DNA of 64,000 nucleotides. Origin: Cocos nucifera. Its lineage: Eukaryota > Streptophyta > Magnoliopsida > Arecales > Arecaceae. Positions within the stretch are counted from its first letter, which is position 1. The number at the start of each line of letters is the position of its first letter. The notes under the pieces were generated by a model. That model saw nothing but the letters and a program-made list of their open reading frames with translations. It made no database searches and was not told the origin of the DNA. The translations under genes and the position numbers were made by a program. Where the stretch lies: contig QRFJ01000483.1 of assembly GCA_006176705.1 (NCBI GenBank), positions 62,001 to 126,000 on the forward strand, given 5' to 3'. Shown in pieces: positions 24,401-35,887 of the stretch.

Positions 24401-25541
24401 CGCTAGGTTTCACATCCAGTGATGTGATCATAAGGTTTGCAAATGCAAAGGTCATCATATAGGACCTAAGCAAGCATCTCGAAGCTGGATACTTCATTTC
24501 AATGATGTGATCAAAAGTTTGTTTTCATCAAAAATGAGGACCATGTGTCTTCAAAAAGATCAGTGGAGCGCAATTATCTTTTCCTCATATTATACGTGGA
24601 TGACAACTCCTTATTGGGAATGATATTCCATATGACCACAGTTTAAAATGTGGTTTCTTAAAAATTTCCATGAATACCTAGAGAAGCATCCTTTATTCTG
24701 AAAATTAAGTCTATAGAGATAGACCAAATAGGATGCTAGACTTTCACAGAAGATGTACATAAAGGGAAGTGCTGAAGTGGTTTAGCTTGAAAACTTAAGA
24801 GGGTTTATATCCCTTCAGACATGGTATTCATCTTCCAAGAAGATGTGCCCTAGACACCTGAGGAAATAATTGCATAGCAAGATCCCTTATGCTTCGCAAT
24901 AGGGAGCCTCATGTATGCCATGTATGTACACGACTGATATAGCCCATTGCTGAGTGTCACAGCAGATATTCAGTACATCTAGTGAAAGACACTGGATTTC
25001 TATGAAATGTATCCTTAATACTGAGAAGACTAAGATATGTTGATTGTTTTGGAGGAGGAACTCCAGAGTCTAGGATTACAAACTCGACATTTATGTCCGA
25101 TGTAGATGATAAAAGTCGACATCTGAGTTTTATTTGTGTGTTAATGGTGGGTGTCAAGTTGAAAAAGTTAACAGATCATGATACAGATTTCACCATGGAA
25201 GTAGAATACATCAGCTGCATCAGAAGCCTAAGGAGGATTCTGTACAAGAAGTTTGTGCTGAGATTGGAGTGATGCCATCAAATGCCATTCCTCTTCTGCG
25301 AACAAAATGGATCCATAGCCCTTCTAAGAGCAGAGGTCTCACTAGAAATCCAAGCACATGAGCGGCGATACCACTCTCATTGATTACTTGAGAAGGATTA
25401 TGTCGAGGTAAGAGAGTCACTCCGCGATAAATGCGATAGACCTGCTTACAAAAGTCGTTTGGCCAACAGAAGATTCAAAGCCCACCTTGAAAGTGGGACT
25501 TAAATTTATTGCCAATTGGGCTTTAAGGTCAAGTGGGAGTT
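21413..25541 (+). pseudogene. Copia internal A: gag-pol copy full of single-base indels
   Basis: Colinear with 28030-32327 from the last part of the leader to the polypurine tract. Recognisable pieces are: gag (21800-22480) with the knuckle trace KYFHC at 22420, protease near 22560 (CLDSGSSA), integrase 22980-23480, reverse transcriptase 23990-24740 with a YVDD-region trace at about 24590-24610, and RNase H to 25525. Frames change every few tens of bases, mostly through loss or gain of one base relative to both other copies, and stretches between indels match closely. No part could be translated for more than about 120 codons. See findings: this looks like uncorrected read error at least in part. 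Confidence 0.88.
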
Positions 25542-26530
25542 TGTATAGATTATGGTGCTGCCTAGAAATCCAGAATGGGTTGACTTTGGTCAAACATTGA
25601 CCTTTGACCCTTGGACATCTGCCCATGTGTCATGCACTTATTGGATAGTAGATAAGGGGATTGTCTCCTTACTAGATTTTGAAAAGGGAAGGGGTGCATG
25701 CCTAGGATGGCGTGCGCCCATGGATAGGGATGCCTAGAGTCCCATACGGATGGGACTCCAAGTTGTTTCTTGGATTCAAACTAGGTGACCCTTACCTATA
25801 TACTTTGACCAGTCTTAGGCACCACCTTAGGATGAATCTATGGGTCTCTCATCTGATTGGATCAGGTGATGTCATCCCACCAATCAGATTTAGGTCTGAT
25901 TGCACGAAGCAACGTCATTGGCCAAGGTGATGTGGCACTGCATGGCGCAATAGGGTCTGTATAAAGAGCTATCTATGCCCACTTTTAAAAGAGTTCCTCT
26001 TAGCCCATGCGCCAAAGCTGCTCCTCTCCCTCTTCCATGCCACCTTTCTAATCCTCTCTCACCTCTCCATGCCCAAGGCAATTGGGCTTCAGATTAGTGC
26101 GAGTCAGGCAAGAAAAGATTGACGAAAAAGGAAGAAGGCAGCACTGCTACAGAGACGACGGGCGATCTTCAGAAGAAGTTTTGAAGATCCTTTAAATCAG
26201 ATCCAGATCTAATTTTTGGAGAAAAAAAAGAGAAGAAGAAGATCTCTAGATCCAGCTTGAGTGGATACTGGTAGAGGCCAGATGCTTGCGTGGCTAGATC
26301 CAGAACCTCAAGCAATCAGCAAGATCATTAACGGGTAATCGGATTACCCATATCAAGGTAAAACTATCTAATCATTTACTTTAATTTAATTTTTTTATTT
26401 ATTAGATCATAAAATTAGATCTGAAAAATGTCAGATCTGATTAAAATCTAAGAGGTGATTTTTGAAATATGCCTCTTGATCCAATCAGATTTGAACGAAC
26501 CTGACCCGGGAAATCAGGATTTTCTCTTCA
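25542..26530 (+). repeat. LTR B (internally deleted, 989 bases)
   Basis: The first about 37 bases match the LTR start (TGTATAGATTATGGTGCTGCC), then the sequence jumps to the GTTGACTTTGGTCAAACATTG block, equivalent to about 33675 in LTR C; roughly 1.3 kb is missing. The rest runs colinear to TTCTCTTCA and the primer site. The TATA region reads CTGTATAAAG at about 25958. It serves as 3' LTR of internal A and 5' LTR of internal B. Confidence 0.88.
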
Positions 26531-26532
26531 AC

Positions 26533-26544
26533 TGATATCAGAGC
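26533..26544 (+). other. Primer binding site of internal B
   Basis: TGATATCAGAGC two bases after the LTR end: the initiator Met tRNA site with one change. Confidence 0.85.
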
Positions 26545-28290
26545 CAGGTTCTCATTAAATTTATTTAGATCTAATTTAATTTGATAAATTAGTGATTTTA
26601 GATATCACATGAAATATGATTAGATCTAAAATTAAAAAATTAGAAAATTAAAATTAATTAATTTAGATCTAATATGTATGAGATACATAACTAGACTAGG
26701 AATAGAATTATTCTATGTGTAGTCTAGTATAATTATAATTTTTATTTTATTAAATATATATTTTAGATCTATTTATTTATTATTCTCTAATCTTATAAAA
26801 GTTATAATTAGATATAAAAATAGAAAATAAATTAAATTTAATTTGTTCATATGAGATATGATAGTTGCATGTTTAGACTAGTTGTAGAATAGTTCTACAA
26901 ATAGGTCTAGATTAAATTTTATTTGATGAGATCAAATTTAAATTTAATTTTTTATATGATTAGGAGATAATTTTGATCTGAAAATATACATGATATGATG
27001 TATACAAAATATGTTTCAATTAGATTAATTTTCTTATATAAGATATATGCTTAGATCTAATTATTTTTGTAGATTAGTTGTATTTCTGATTAAGGCGTTC
27101 CCCTTGGCCGTCCGTTCATAAGAACAAAGTAGGGTTTAAAGACTCCCTTCTCCCATTCGATGGGGTGTTCTTATGATGTGTAAGGGTGCTGCGCGTTCGT
27201 CCTTAATCAGAAACAAAAAACTTACTTTCTACAAAATCCTAGATCCAGAAACCCTAGGATTTTATTTGCATGTTTTATTTTTGAACTCTAAAACTTAATT
27301 AATAATTAAGATTATGAAACATATTAGGTCTAAAATTGAGAATTTTTAGATCTAAGACATATTCATAAAATTGGGTTCGGGCTTGGGTAGCTCAATTAGA
27401 TCTAAGCGGTTGATCAAACTGAATCAAGAGTTAGTTAGATGGGATCAACACTGCTAAAATTGACCTAATTAGGCTCGGTGGTTAGAGTCTGGATTGTAGG
27501 CTAACCCGATTGGTTCTGGCTTAACAATTTAGTGTCTAAGGTAAGTTTGGCAGATATGATCGATTGATTTTTAATTGAGAGCTACTCGACTCGAATGCAT
27601 TCTTGTCGAGTTAATGGCATATCCCTTCCACCGGTCTCACTTACCTGGCCATGTTTGTTGACTCAATTCTGATCTGAGGTGGTCAATAATCCGAGCTAAC
27701 CCATGCCACTTGGTTAGTCATAATAGTTATGACTATGTCAAGTCTAGTTTAATGAGACCTAAGTCAAATCTTCCTAAGAAAAGATTAAGTCATGGTCTTC
27801 CACCATTGTAGATGTGCGGGCCCTTCCCGGGGTTGATTGTTCTCAGGCTGGTTACAGTGGCTCAGTTGCACCGGAAAAGATGCAACCATGTCTATTAGGC
27901 ATTGGATGCTATGGGCTGGAGGATGAATTGGGCTCAATATTTTAGATACGGTGAGAGACTCAATTAGAAATCCAATCTATGCAAATGGTGGGTCTGACTT
28001 AACTAAGGAGTGGATCAATATTCTGGATACGGTGAGATTCATGAATTAGAGACCAAGTTTGGGTGCACCATGATTAGAGAATCATTGAACAAGAGTTGTT
28101 CACTCATTGGCTAACCCATCACCAATAACTGTTAGGTGAGGTGATGAGCCAATTGGTGGGACCGCACCACCCACTAGAAATCAATAATCATGGAGATTTT
28201 CGCATCTCTACAAAGGGAGTGTAGGGATCCGAGAAAATAGTGGGAGCTAATTTGTTTAAAAATAAAATTTCTAAATAAATTGGTTAAGTC
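26545..28290 (+). repeat. Copia leader of internal B (noncoding)
   Basis: A 1.75-kb AT-rich 5' leader without a coding frame, colinear with 46387-48210 in P3. It contains a long-armed hairpin at 27084-27213 and a run of short blocks (GTGTCTAAGGTAAG, CTTCCACCATTG). Long leaders between primer site and gag are common in Angela-like copia elements. Confidence 0.75.
27084..27213 (+). repeat. Leader stem-loop (13-base perfect arms)
   Basis: Arms TTTCTGATTAAGG (27084-27096) and CCTTAATCAGAAA (27201-27213) are exact complements. An inner pair CATAAGAAC/GTTCTTATG extends the fold. The same structure with a few changes is in P3 at 46920-47050. Its position, in the leader between primer site and gag, fits an RNA dimerisation or packaging element; that role is inferred. 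Confidence 0.6.
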
Positions 28291-29215
28291 TTAATTACAA
28301 TATCTAACTAGAAACTTTGACTCTCTACAGGAAAATATCTGCATCCAATCCATTAGCACAAATCCTAGACACCCATAGACTGACCGAACCAAATTATAAG
28401 GATTGGCTCTGAAACTTCAAAATCATTTTGAATTCCAAGAAGTTAACTCATGTACTGGACCAGGACCCTCCCATCTTACCAGCTCATCCATCCACTAAGC
28501 AGAGAGCATCTCTAGATAAGTGGACAAACGATGATAAAAAGGTCAGATACTACATATTGGGCTCGATGTCTGATGAACTTCAGTGCCAACATGAAGATAT
28601 CAGGACTGCTCGCCAAATGTTGGCTCACCTACAGGAGATGTTTGGTGAACAGAGTCGCGCAGCCAACTATCAAGTCACTAAATGACTGTTCAAGGCTAAG
28701 ATGCATGATGGACAGTCAGTCCAAGATCATTGTCTGATGATGATCAAAGACTTGGAAGAGCATGAGAAGCTCGGAGTGAAGTTGGACTTGGATCTGCAGA
28801 ATGATATAATTCTGCAATCCTTGACTCGATGCATATGGGCATAGTTCATCATGAACTACCATATGCATAAACTTCAAAATTCCTTGGCCGAACTTAATGA
28901 ACATGCTGGTTACCGCTGAGCTTTCTATGAAAGGTTCTAAAGGCTCAGTTCTTGCTATGGAACGGACTTCTTCCAAAAGAAAGTCTTATGGAAAGAAAAA
29001 GTCTGCGAAAAAGCAAAAGGTGGAAGGAGGAAAGAAGAAGAAGGCAGAGCCGAAGAAGAAGGCCGCTGACAAAGGAAAGTATTTCCATTGCAACAATGAC
29101 GGCCACTTGGAAGCGAAACTGCCCTACTTACCTGGCCACCCTGAAAGAAGAAGGAAGGCAGGTCCTTCTGGAGGTATGCTCGTTATTGAGTCTAATCCTT
29201 ATGGTTTCTTCTGCA
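28291..29215 (+). pseudogene. Copia B gag (broken)
   Basis: The opening block is THRLTEPNYKDWL (28370-28410), then KKLTHVLDQDPPILPAHPS and KVRYYILGSMSDELQCQHED (28428-28685), the usual copia capsid. A stop at 28684 and several shifts follow. The basic segment KKSAKKQKVEGGKKKKAEPKKK precedes the nucleocapsid box at 29080-29125, which reads YFHC..NDGH, lacking the first Cys of the CCHC pattern. No convincing start codon; the block is taken from the region after the splice-like CTCTACAGG at 28321. Confidence 0.85.
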
Positions 29216-30210
29216 TCCAGTTGGGTGCTTGACTCTGGTTCTAGTGCTCACTTATGCACTTCTATGCAGGGTCTTGAGGATAGCAGGAGGCTTGAGGGAT
29301 GGTGAGATGATCCTATGCATCGAAAATGGAGCAAGAGTTGCTGCAGTGGCCGTGGGAACATACCCTCTTCGATTACCATCTGGTTTAGACTTTAGTTTTG
29401 AAAGACTGTTATTATGTGCCTACAGCTAAGCAGGAATTTGATTTCTATTTCATGCCTTAGCATTAAGAAGGCTATGTAATTAGTTTTCTTAAGGACCATT
29501 GTAACATTCTTTATGAAAGAAATAAAATTGCAAGTGGTTTTCTTATTAACGATCTTTATCAGTTACATATTGATGTACCTGTATTTTTAATATCGAGCAA
29601 AATGTGAATGCCATAAAATCAAAACGACTAGGGATAGTCCAAACGATAGGTATCTATGGGCACCTAAGATTAGGTCATATAGCAGAAGATAGGATTAACA
29701 AATTGGAGAAAAATGGGCTATTGAGTCCATTGACTTTCGAGTCATATCCAATTTATGAATCTTGTCTTCATGGCAAAATGACTAAGCTCCCTTTTGTAGG
29801 ACATGGGGAAAGGGCCACAGATCTTCTTGCCCTAGTACATACTGATGTGTGCGGCCCATTTGATGTGCCGGCTAGAGGCAATTTTGTCTACTTCATAATC
29901 CTTTATCGATGATTTATCTAGGTATGGGTATGTGTATCTTATGAGACACAAGTCTGAAGTCTTTGAAAAGTTCAAAGAATTCAGACATGAAGTAGAAAAA
30001 AGCAAACTAGAAAATCCATTAAGGTTCTTCGATCAGATCGAGGAGGTGAATACCTTAGTCAAAAATTTCCTAGACTATCTTAAGAAAAATGGCATAGTCT
30101 CTCAATGGACTCCACCTGAAACACCTCAACTCAACGGAGTTTCAGAATGGAGGAAATCGGACCCTATTAGATATGGTCCGATCCATGATGAGCTTCACAG
30201 ACCTTCCTGA
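29216..30210 (+). pseudogene. Copia B protease and integrase (broken)
   Basis: The protease signature WVLDSGSSAHLC is at about 29222-29257, with the catalytic D-S-G intact. The pre-integrase block HLRLGHIAEDRINKLEKNGLL is at 29660-29730; the zinc-binding pair of Cys is reduced to one (IYESC). The core shows VHTDVCGPF (first Asp, about 29843) and TPQLNGVSEWR (Glu, about 30130). The middle SDRGGEY block is out of frame near 30030. Several one-base indels break it; the longest pieces are 29604-29912 and 29932-30210. Confidence 0.87.
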
Positions 30211-30700
30211 TTTTTTTGGGGACACTATTTGTTAACTGCAATATACTTACTGAATAGGGTTCCTTCTAAAATCCATTCCTACCACACCGTATGAGATATG
30301 GCATGGTAAGAAACCAAGTCTGAGTCATCTCAGAATTTGGGGTTGTCCGGCTCATGTCAAAAGACAACAAGCGGACAAGTTAGACTTTAGGTCCTTTAGA
30401 GCTCGATTCATAGGATATCCTAAAGAGTCATTAGGATATTATTTCTACATTCCAGAAGATCACAATGTGATTGTGAGTCGACATGCCATCTTTCTTGAAA
30501 AATAGTTTATTCAAGATAGCGGCATTGGAAAGCAGATCAAGCTCGATGAGAAAGTCTCACAAGAGCAACGAGCTAAGGACCAAATGGAACCAAATCAGGT
30601 TGAGCCAATCCAAGAACACTACCTCCTCCACCTCGTAGATCGGAAAGGATTTTCCATCCCCCTGAGAGGTACTTAGGTACTATTTCAGAGGATGTAGAGG
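30211..30700 (+). pseudogene. Copia B integrase tail and linker
   Basis: The frames here read the C-terminal integrase block WGCPAHVKRQQADKLDFRS (about 30340-30410), RFIGYPKESLGYYFY (30408-30452) and the VIVSRHAIFLEK linker (30470-30505), with shifts between them. An acidic/proline linker (PPPRRSERIFHPPE-like, about 30630-30665) leads to reverse transcriptase. Confidence 0.75.
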
Positions 30701-32313
30701 AAAATGTTCCTCGTAGGTAATGGGGTTCATGGTGATGATCCCAAAACCTATAACGAGGCGATATCAGATATCGACTCCGAGAAATGGTTAGAGGCAATGA
30801 AGTCAGAAATTGACTCGATGCACTCAAACCAAGTCTGGACCTTGGTAGATCCACCAGAAGGTATAGTACCTATTGGGTGTAAATGGATCTACAAGAGAAA
30901 GATTGGTGCAGATGGGAATGTGGAGACATTCAAAGGCTAGATTAGTGGCAAAAGGTTATAGTCAATGTGAAGGCATTGACTATCAGGATACCTTTTCGCC
31001 AGTAGCTATGCTAAAATCCATCCGCACATTGCTTGCTGTTGCAGCCTATTTCGATTATGAAATATGGCAAATGGATGTAAAAATGGCATTCTTAAATGGA
31101 TATCTTGAGGAAGATATCTATATGGAACAGCCGCTAGGTTTCACATCCAGTGATACTGATCACAAGGTTTGCAAGCTGCAAAGGTCCATATATGGACTTA
31201 AGCAAGCATCTCGGAGCTGGAATACTCATTTCAATGATGTGATCAAAATGTTTGGTTTCATCAAAAATGAGGAGGAACCGTGTGTCTTCAAAAAGATCAG
31301 TGGGAGCGCTGTTGTCTTCCTCGTATTGTACGTGGATGACATCCTCCTTATTGGGAATGATATTCCCATGTTGACAACAGTCAAAATATGGTTGTCCAAG
31401 GAATTCTCCATGAAAGACCTAGGCGAAGCATCCTTTATTCTAGGAATTAAGGTCTATAGGGATAGACCAAATAGGATGCTAGGACTTTCACAGAAGATGT
31501 ACATAGAGGAAGTGCTAAAGAGGTTTAGTATGAAAAACTCTAAGAGGGGATTAATACCCTTCAGACATGGTATTCATCTTTCCAAGAAGATGTGCCCTAG
31601 CACACCTGAGGAAATAGAATGCATGAGCAAGATCCCTTATGCTTCTGCAATAGGGAGCCTCATGTATGCCATGCTATGTACACGACCTGATATAGCCCAT
31701 GCTGTGAGTGTCACAAGCAGATATCAGTCAAATCCAGGTGAAGAACACTGGACTTCTGTGAAATGTATCCTTAAGTACTTGAGAAGAACTAAGGATATGT
31801 TGTTGGTCTTTGGTAATGGAGAACTCCAAGTCCAGGGTATACACAGACTCGGAATTTTATGTCCGATATAGATGATCGAAAGTCGACATCTGGGAAGTCT
31901 ATTTGTGTGCAATGGTGGTGCTGTCAGTTGGAAGAGTTCCAAGCAGACAGTGATAGCAGATTCCACCATGGAAGCAGAATATATCGCTGCATCAGAAGCT
32001 GCAAAGGAGGCATTCTGGTACAAGAAGTTTGCTGCAGAGATTGGAGTGATGCCATCAGATGCCATTCCTCTGTACTGCGACAACAATGGCACCATAGCCC
32101 TTGCTAAGGAGCCGAGGTCTCACCAGAAAATCCAAGCACATCGAGCGGCGATACCACCTCATCCATGATTACCTCGAGAAGGATTACGTCGAGGTCAAGA
32201 GAGTCAACTCCGCAGATAATGCGGCAGACCCACTTACAAAGCCGTTGGGCCAGCAGAAGATCGAAGCCCACCTTGAGAAGATGGGACTTAGATTTGTAGC
32301 CAATTGGCTTTAG
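30701..32313 (+). pseudogene. Copia B reverse transcriptase-RNase H (nearly open)
   Basis: The best-preserved pol of this family here. 30704-30940 encodes SDIDSEKWLEAMKSEIDSM...GCKWIYKRKIGADG. One extra base near 30936 shifts the frame, and 30940-31840 continues for 300 codons: KARLVAKGYSQCEGIDYQDTFSP, MDVKMAFLNGYLEEDIYM, YGLKQASRSWN, YVDD at 31329-31340 and SRYQSNPGEEHW. RNase H (31840-32313) is split by three small shifts: STMEAEYIAASEAAKEAFW (31960-32030), CDNNGTIALAKE, then YHLIHDYLEKDYVEVKRV to MGLRFVANWL. All RT catalytic Asp are present; only four or so small indels separate it from an open frame. Confidence 0.93.
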
Positions 32314-32327
32314 GTCAAGTGGGAGTT
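32314..32327 (+). other. Polypurine tract before LTR C
   Basis: GTCAAGTGGGAGTT immediately before TGTTAG. Confidence 0.75.
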
Positions 32328-34623
32328 TGTTAGATATATGTGCCCTAGAAGCCAGAATTGGCTGACACTTGTAATACACTTCTAAGGGCAAAATTATAAT
32401 TTTGACTATAAATAATAAAATGGGTTATTTTCTATCACATATGTGTATTTAGTGTCTGTGATACATCCTTTGAGTTAATGGTAATGATAATTCATATTTT
32501 CAAGAGTTGAAAATTTAAGACATGAATAATTCATTATTAACTCATAAAATGCTCCGACCATAGGATCATCATGAGGATGGTGATTGATCCGAAGGTTGGT
32601 GTACAATCGCTTCTCTTATAGTAGATGAGTCTTGAGTCTACGGTGTAGGAGACACCGGAGCGAGAGTATAGGTACTCGTTAGAGAATGAGGGCACTGAGC
32701 GTGACCACCTCGAGTAGTCATTAGGAAGTCTACCTTCTCGTCGAATGACTGACTCGATGCTGCAGTGGTGTGTCTGGTTCTTTGACCTGAGGTGCATCGG
32801 CAGTTCACCTTGAGGGTGTTATAGTTTGACTACACCATTACTCGGTCTCCTAGCCATTCGGAACCCTGAGGTGTATGTTGGCTATAGCATGTTCATTGTA
32901 GGAATTGGATTGCATCCAAGATGGAATCTATCTACCTCGGTGGATGAGGAGCAGCCCTATGATGATCATGAGAATCAAGTCCATAAGCCCATGGCCATGG
33001 CAGAGAGTGAAATAATAGAAAGAGTTTCTATTTAAGGTTTTCACATCGGACTTGAATCGAATGATTAAATCATATGATAGAAATTAGGGTTTGACGAGTT
33101 CACCTTAACCCTAATCTGATCGGGGCTCAAGATAGAAGAACTTAATCACACAGGTAGCTGCACCAAGAGGTTCATTATTCAGCTCTTGATGGGTTGCCAC
33201 CATATACTGCTAGGTGTCACTGGTGGATTTTGGGAGCAATTAGAATGATTTAGATGATCGATCATTCTAGTTGTTCGAATCAGAAGAGTTCTGATCCATC
33301 GAAAGGAGTTTCGATGATGTCGATGATAGAGATCATGACATATCCCATTACCATACAGAACTGAACCTAACTGGATCACACAAACAAGGGTTTGGAATCT
33401 GGATGATCATCAATTGAACTAATCCAGTTCAATTGATTTGAATGAGATTCAATTAGGTTCAAGGAAATCGTGCTAGCACACGATTGAACCTAACATTCTG
33501 CTTTTTCTTATCATAAAAGTTATCTCGACAGAGCCAAATGCATTTGTGCTCACTTAGGTACCTTTGCCTGGTCTGACTGGAGCTTGTCAAGGTCAGAAAA
33601 GGATTGTCTTAATTTATGAGATAAATTTAAGACAATACCTACCATTTTTCGTCACCTGCTAATTCTTGTCCTTTGACTTTGGTCAAATGTTGACCTTTGA
33701 TCCTTGGACGTCTGTCCATGTGTCATGCACTTATTGGAGAGTAGATAAGAGGATTGTCCCCTTATTGGATTTTGGAAAGGGAAGGGGTGCATGCTTAGGA
33801 TGGCGTGCGCCCATGGATAGGGATGCCTGGAGTCCCATATGGATGGGACTCCAGGTTGCTTCTTGGATTCAAACTAGGTGACCCTCACCTATAGACTTTT
33901 GACCAGTCTTAGGCAGCACCTTAGGATGAATCTATGGGTTTCTCATCTGATTCGATTAGGTGATGTCATCCCATCAATCAGATTTAGATCTGATTGCACG
34001 AAGCAACGTGATTGGCCGAGGTGATGTGGCACTGCATGGTGCAGCAGGATCTATATAAAGACCTGTCTGCATCTACTTTTAAAAGAGTTCCTCTTATCCC
34101 ATGCTCCAAGGCTGCTCCTCTCCCTCTTTTATGCCACCTTTTTTATCCTCTCTCTCCTTCCATGCCCAAGGTAATTGGGCTTCAGATTAGTGCGAGTCAG
34201 GCAAGGAAAGGCTGACGAAAAAGGAAGAAGACAGCACTGCTGTAGAGATGACGGGCGATCTTCAAAAGGAGTTTTGAAGATCCTTCAAATCAGATCCAAA
34301 TCTAATTTTTGGAGAAAAGAAAGAGAAGGAGAAAATCTTCAGATCCAGCCCGAGTGGAAATCGATAGAGGCTAGATGCTTGCGTGGCTAGATCCAGAACC
34401 TCAGCCAATCAGCAAGATCATTAATGGGTAATCAGATTACCCATATCAAGGTAAAAACTATCTAACCATTTAATTTAATTTAATTTTCTATTTATTAGAT
34501 CATAAAATTAGATCTGAAATATGTCAGATCTGATTAGGATCTAAGAGGTGATTTTTGAAATATGCCTTTCGATCCAATCAGATTTGAACGAACCTGATCC
34601 AGGAAATCAGGATTTTTCCTTCA
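32328..34623 (+). repeat. LTR C (complete, 2296 bases)
   Basis: TGTTAGATATATGTGCC to TTTTCCTTCA, bounded by the polypurine tract and by the target duplication CCATT. It is the reference copy for this LTR family in the window: U3 to about 34080, TATA box at 34052-34059, R/U5 with the AGATCTGA repeats to the end. Confidence 0.94.
34052..34059 (+). promoter_or_regulatory. TATA box in LTR C
   Basis: TATATAAA inside TCTATATAAAGACC, conserved at 45811 and 53901 in the LTRs of P3. Confidence 0.7.
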
Positions 34624-34628
34624 CCATT
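34624..34628. repeat. Target site duplication of the array (right)
   Basis: CCATT, identical to 20279-20283. Confidence 0.92.
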
Positions 34629-34860
34629 TACACCCAATATGAATTATTCCTACTGGTGGATCTACTAAGGTCCAGACTTGGTTGGTATGCTTTAAGTCAA
34701 TTTCTGACCTTATTGCTTTTAACCATTTCTTAGAGTCAATGTCTGACATCACATCGTCGTAGGTTTTAGGATCATCAACATGGGCTATATCACCCATGAG
34801 GAATATTTTCTCTACATCCTCTGCTAGCATACTAATACACCTTTCAGGAGGATGTGTGAT
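34629..34860 (-). pseudogene. Host copia H: start of reverse transcriptase
   Basis: A minus-strand open stretch with CISMLAEDVEKIFLMGD, DDPKTYDDVMSDIDSKKWL, KAIRSEID and NQVWTLVDPPVG, ending GCKW at the array junction. It is the direct continuation of 20283 and continues upstream, beyond element O, at 41238. The last five bases (34856-34860, GTGAT) are the target duplication of O. Confidence 0.9.
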
Positions 34861-35780
34861 TGTTAGAATTTGACATCTCAAATTTGACCCACAGTAAGAA
34901 GAGAATCAATTTTCAACACGGTAGTCGGGCCGGTTCTGATACACGATCGAACTAGCTTAGATTAAGATCTACCTAGCTCGAACCACAGTCAAGCTAGCTC
35001 TCTTAGGCAGATAGATAACAGTAGTCTGGATGAGATGCAGTCAAGCGAGCTCGTCCCTTGATCAAGCTAGCTCGATGGAGGTGAATAGAATATGATGGGA
35101 TTTTTTTTGTTTGGACTTAGATTGTGATTAATCCAAGGGGTCTATGAAAGTTGCGCATGGACCACTGGATCTAGCAACCATGGAGGGTTGTGGTCATGAT
35201 CTAAAGGTCGAAAAATATTCTAAAACTTCATCAAGAATATGTTCGACTCATATTAGGAGAACGAGCCCTGTTAGGACTCCTGTGAATTACTGAGAAGAAG
35301 ATTCTCATCATATTTAAAGGGCTGAGATGCTGTGGAGCAAAAAAGGATGGCACGTGTTGCATGAGAGACATGTAGAGAGGCTCAGGTAGCCATCGAGAGG
35401 AGATTGGTAGAGCGTCGAGTATGTGCAACCTATGAGAGAGTGAAGCAATAGGTGTATAGCATCCGATGAGGAGGCTATGAGGGTAGAGCATCTTATAGCT
35501 TATGTGGATCTTCTTCGGATTACTTTGAGAGCATTACATGGGTGAGTGCTTTTGGATCCTAAGAGAGGGTTGGAGAGTTGATATTGTATCCCCTTTATTG
35601 TTCTTTCTCAATAGTGAAGCATTGCATGTCCCGTGGATGTAGGCACTTAGGCCGAACCACATATATGGTTGTGTTTATTTTTCTTCTTCGATCTTTCCAT
35701 AGCAATAGGTGGTGCCATATCTTTTATAGATGATCTTAGATGGATAATCCATGTTCTACAGTTGTGGATCAACCCTAATA
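34861..35780 (+). repeat. 5' LTR of O (920 bases)
   Basis: TGTTAGAATTTGACATC to AACCCTAATA (terminal CA changed to TA). It carries GAGC/AGCTAGCTCG motifs at 34930-35075 and a TATA-like CATATTTAAAGGG at about 35308. Colinear with 40324-41232. Confidence 0.92.
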
Positions 35781-35781
35781 G

Positions 35782-35824
35782 TGGTATCAGAGTGAGTTGA
35801 TACCATAATAATGGTATCAGAGTC
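35782..35824 (+). other. Primer binding site of O, duplicated
   Basis: TGGTATCAGAGT at 35782-35793, two bases into the internal region, and a second TGGTATCAGAGT at 35813-35824. Confidence 0.75.
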
Positions 35825-35887
35825 AAGAAGACATAGGTTGTATCAGGAGTTGCTGTGGTGTTGATCAAGTTAGAAGAAGGGCATAAT

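Larger units (their letters stand above)
20284..34623 (+). mobile_element. Copia array: LTR-internal-LTR-internal-LTR within one target duplication
   Basis: Order: partial LTR A (20284-21412), internal A (21413-25541), partial LTR B (25542-26530), internal B with primer site and leader (26531-32327), full LTR C (32328-34623). Only the outermost ends carry the target duplication CCATT, so the whole block sits at one integration site in H. The array may come from unequal recombination between sister LTRs or from a misassembly that added internal A and LTR B. Confidence 0.88.
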
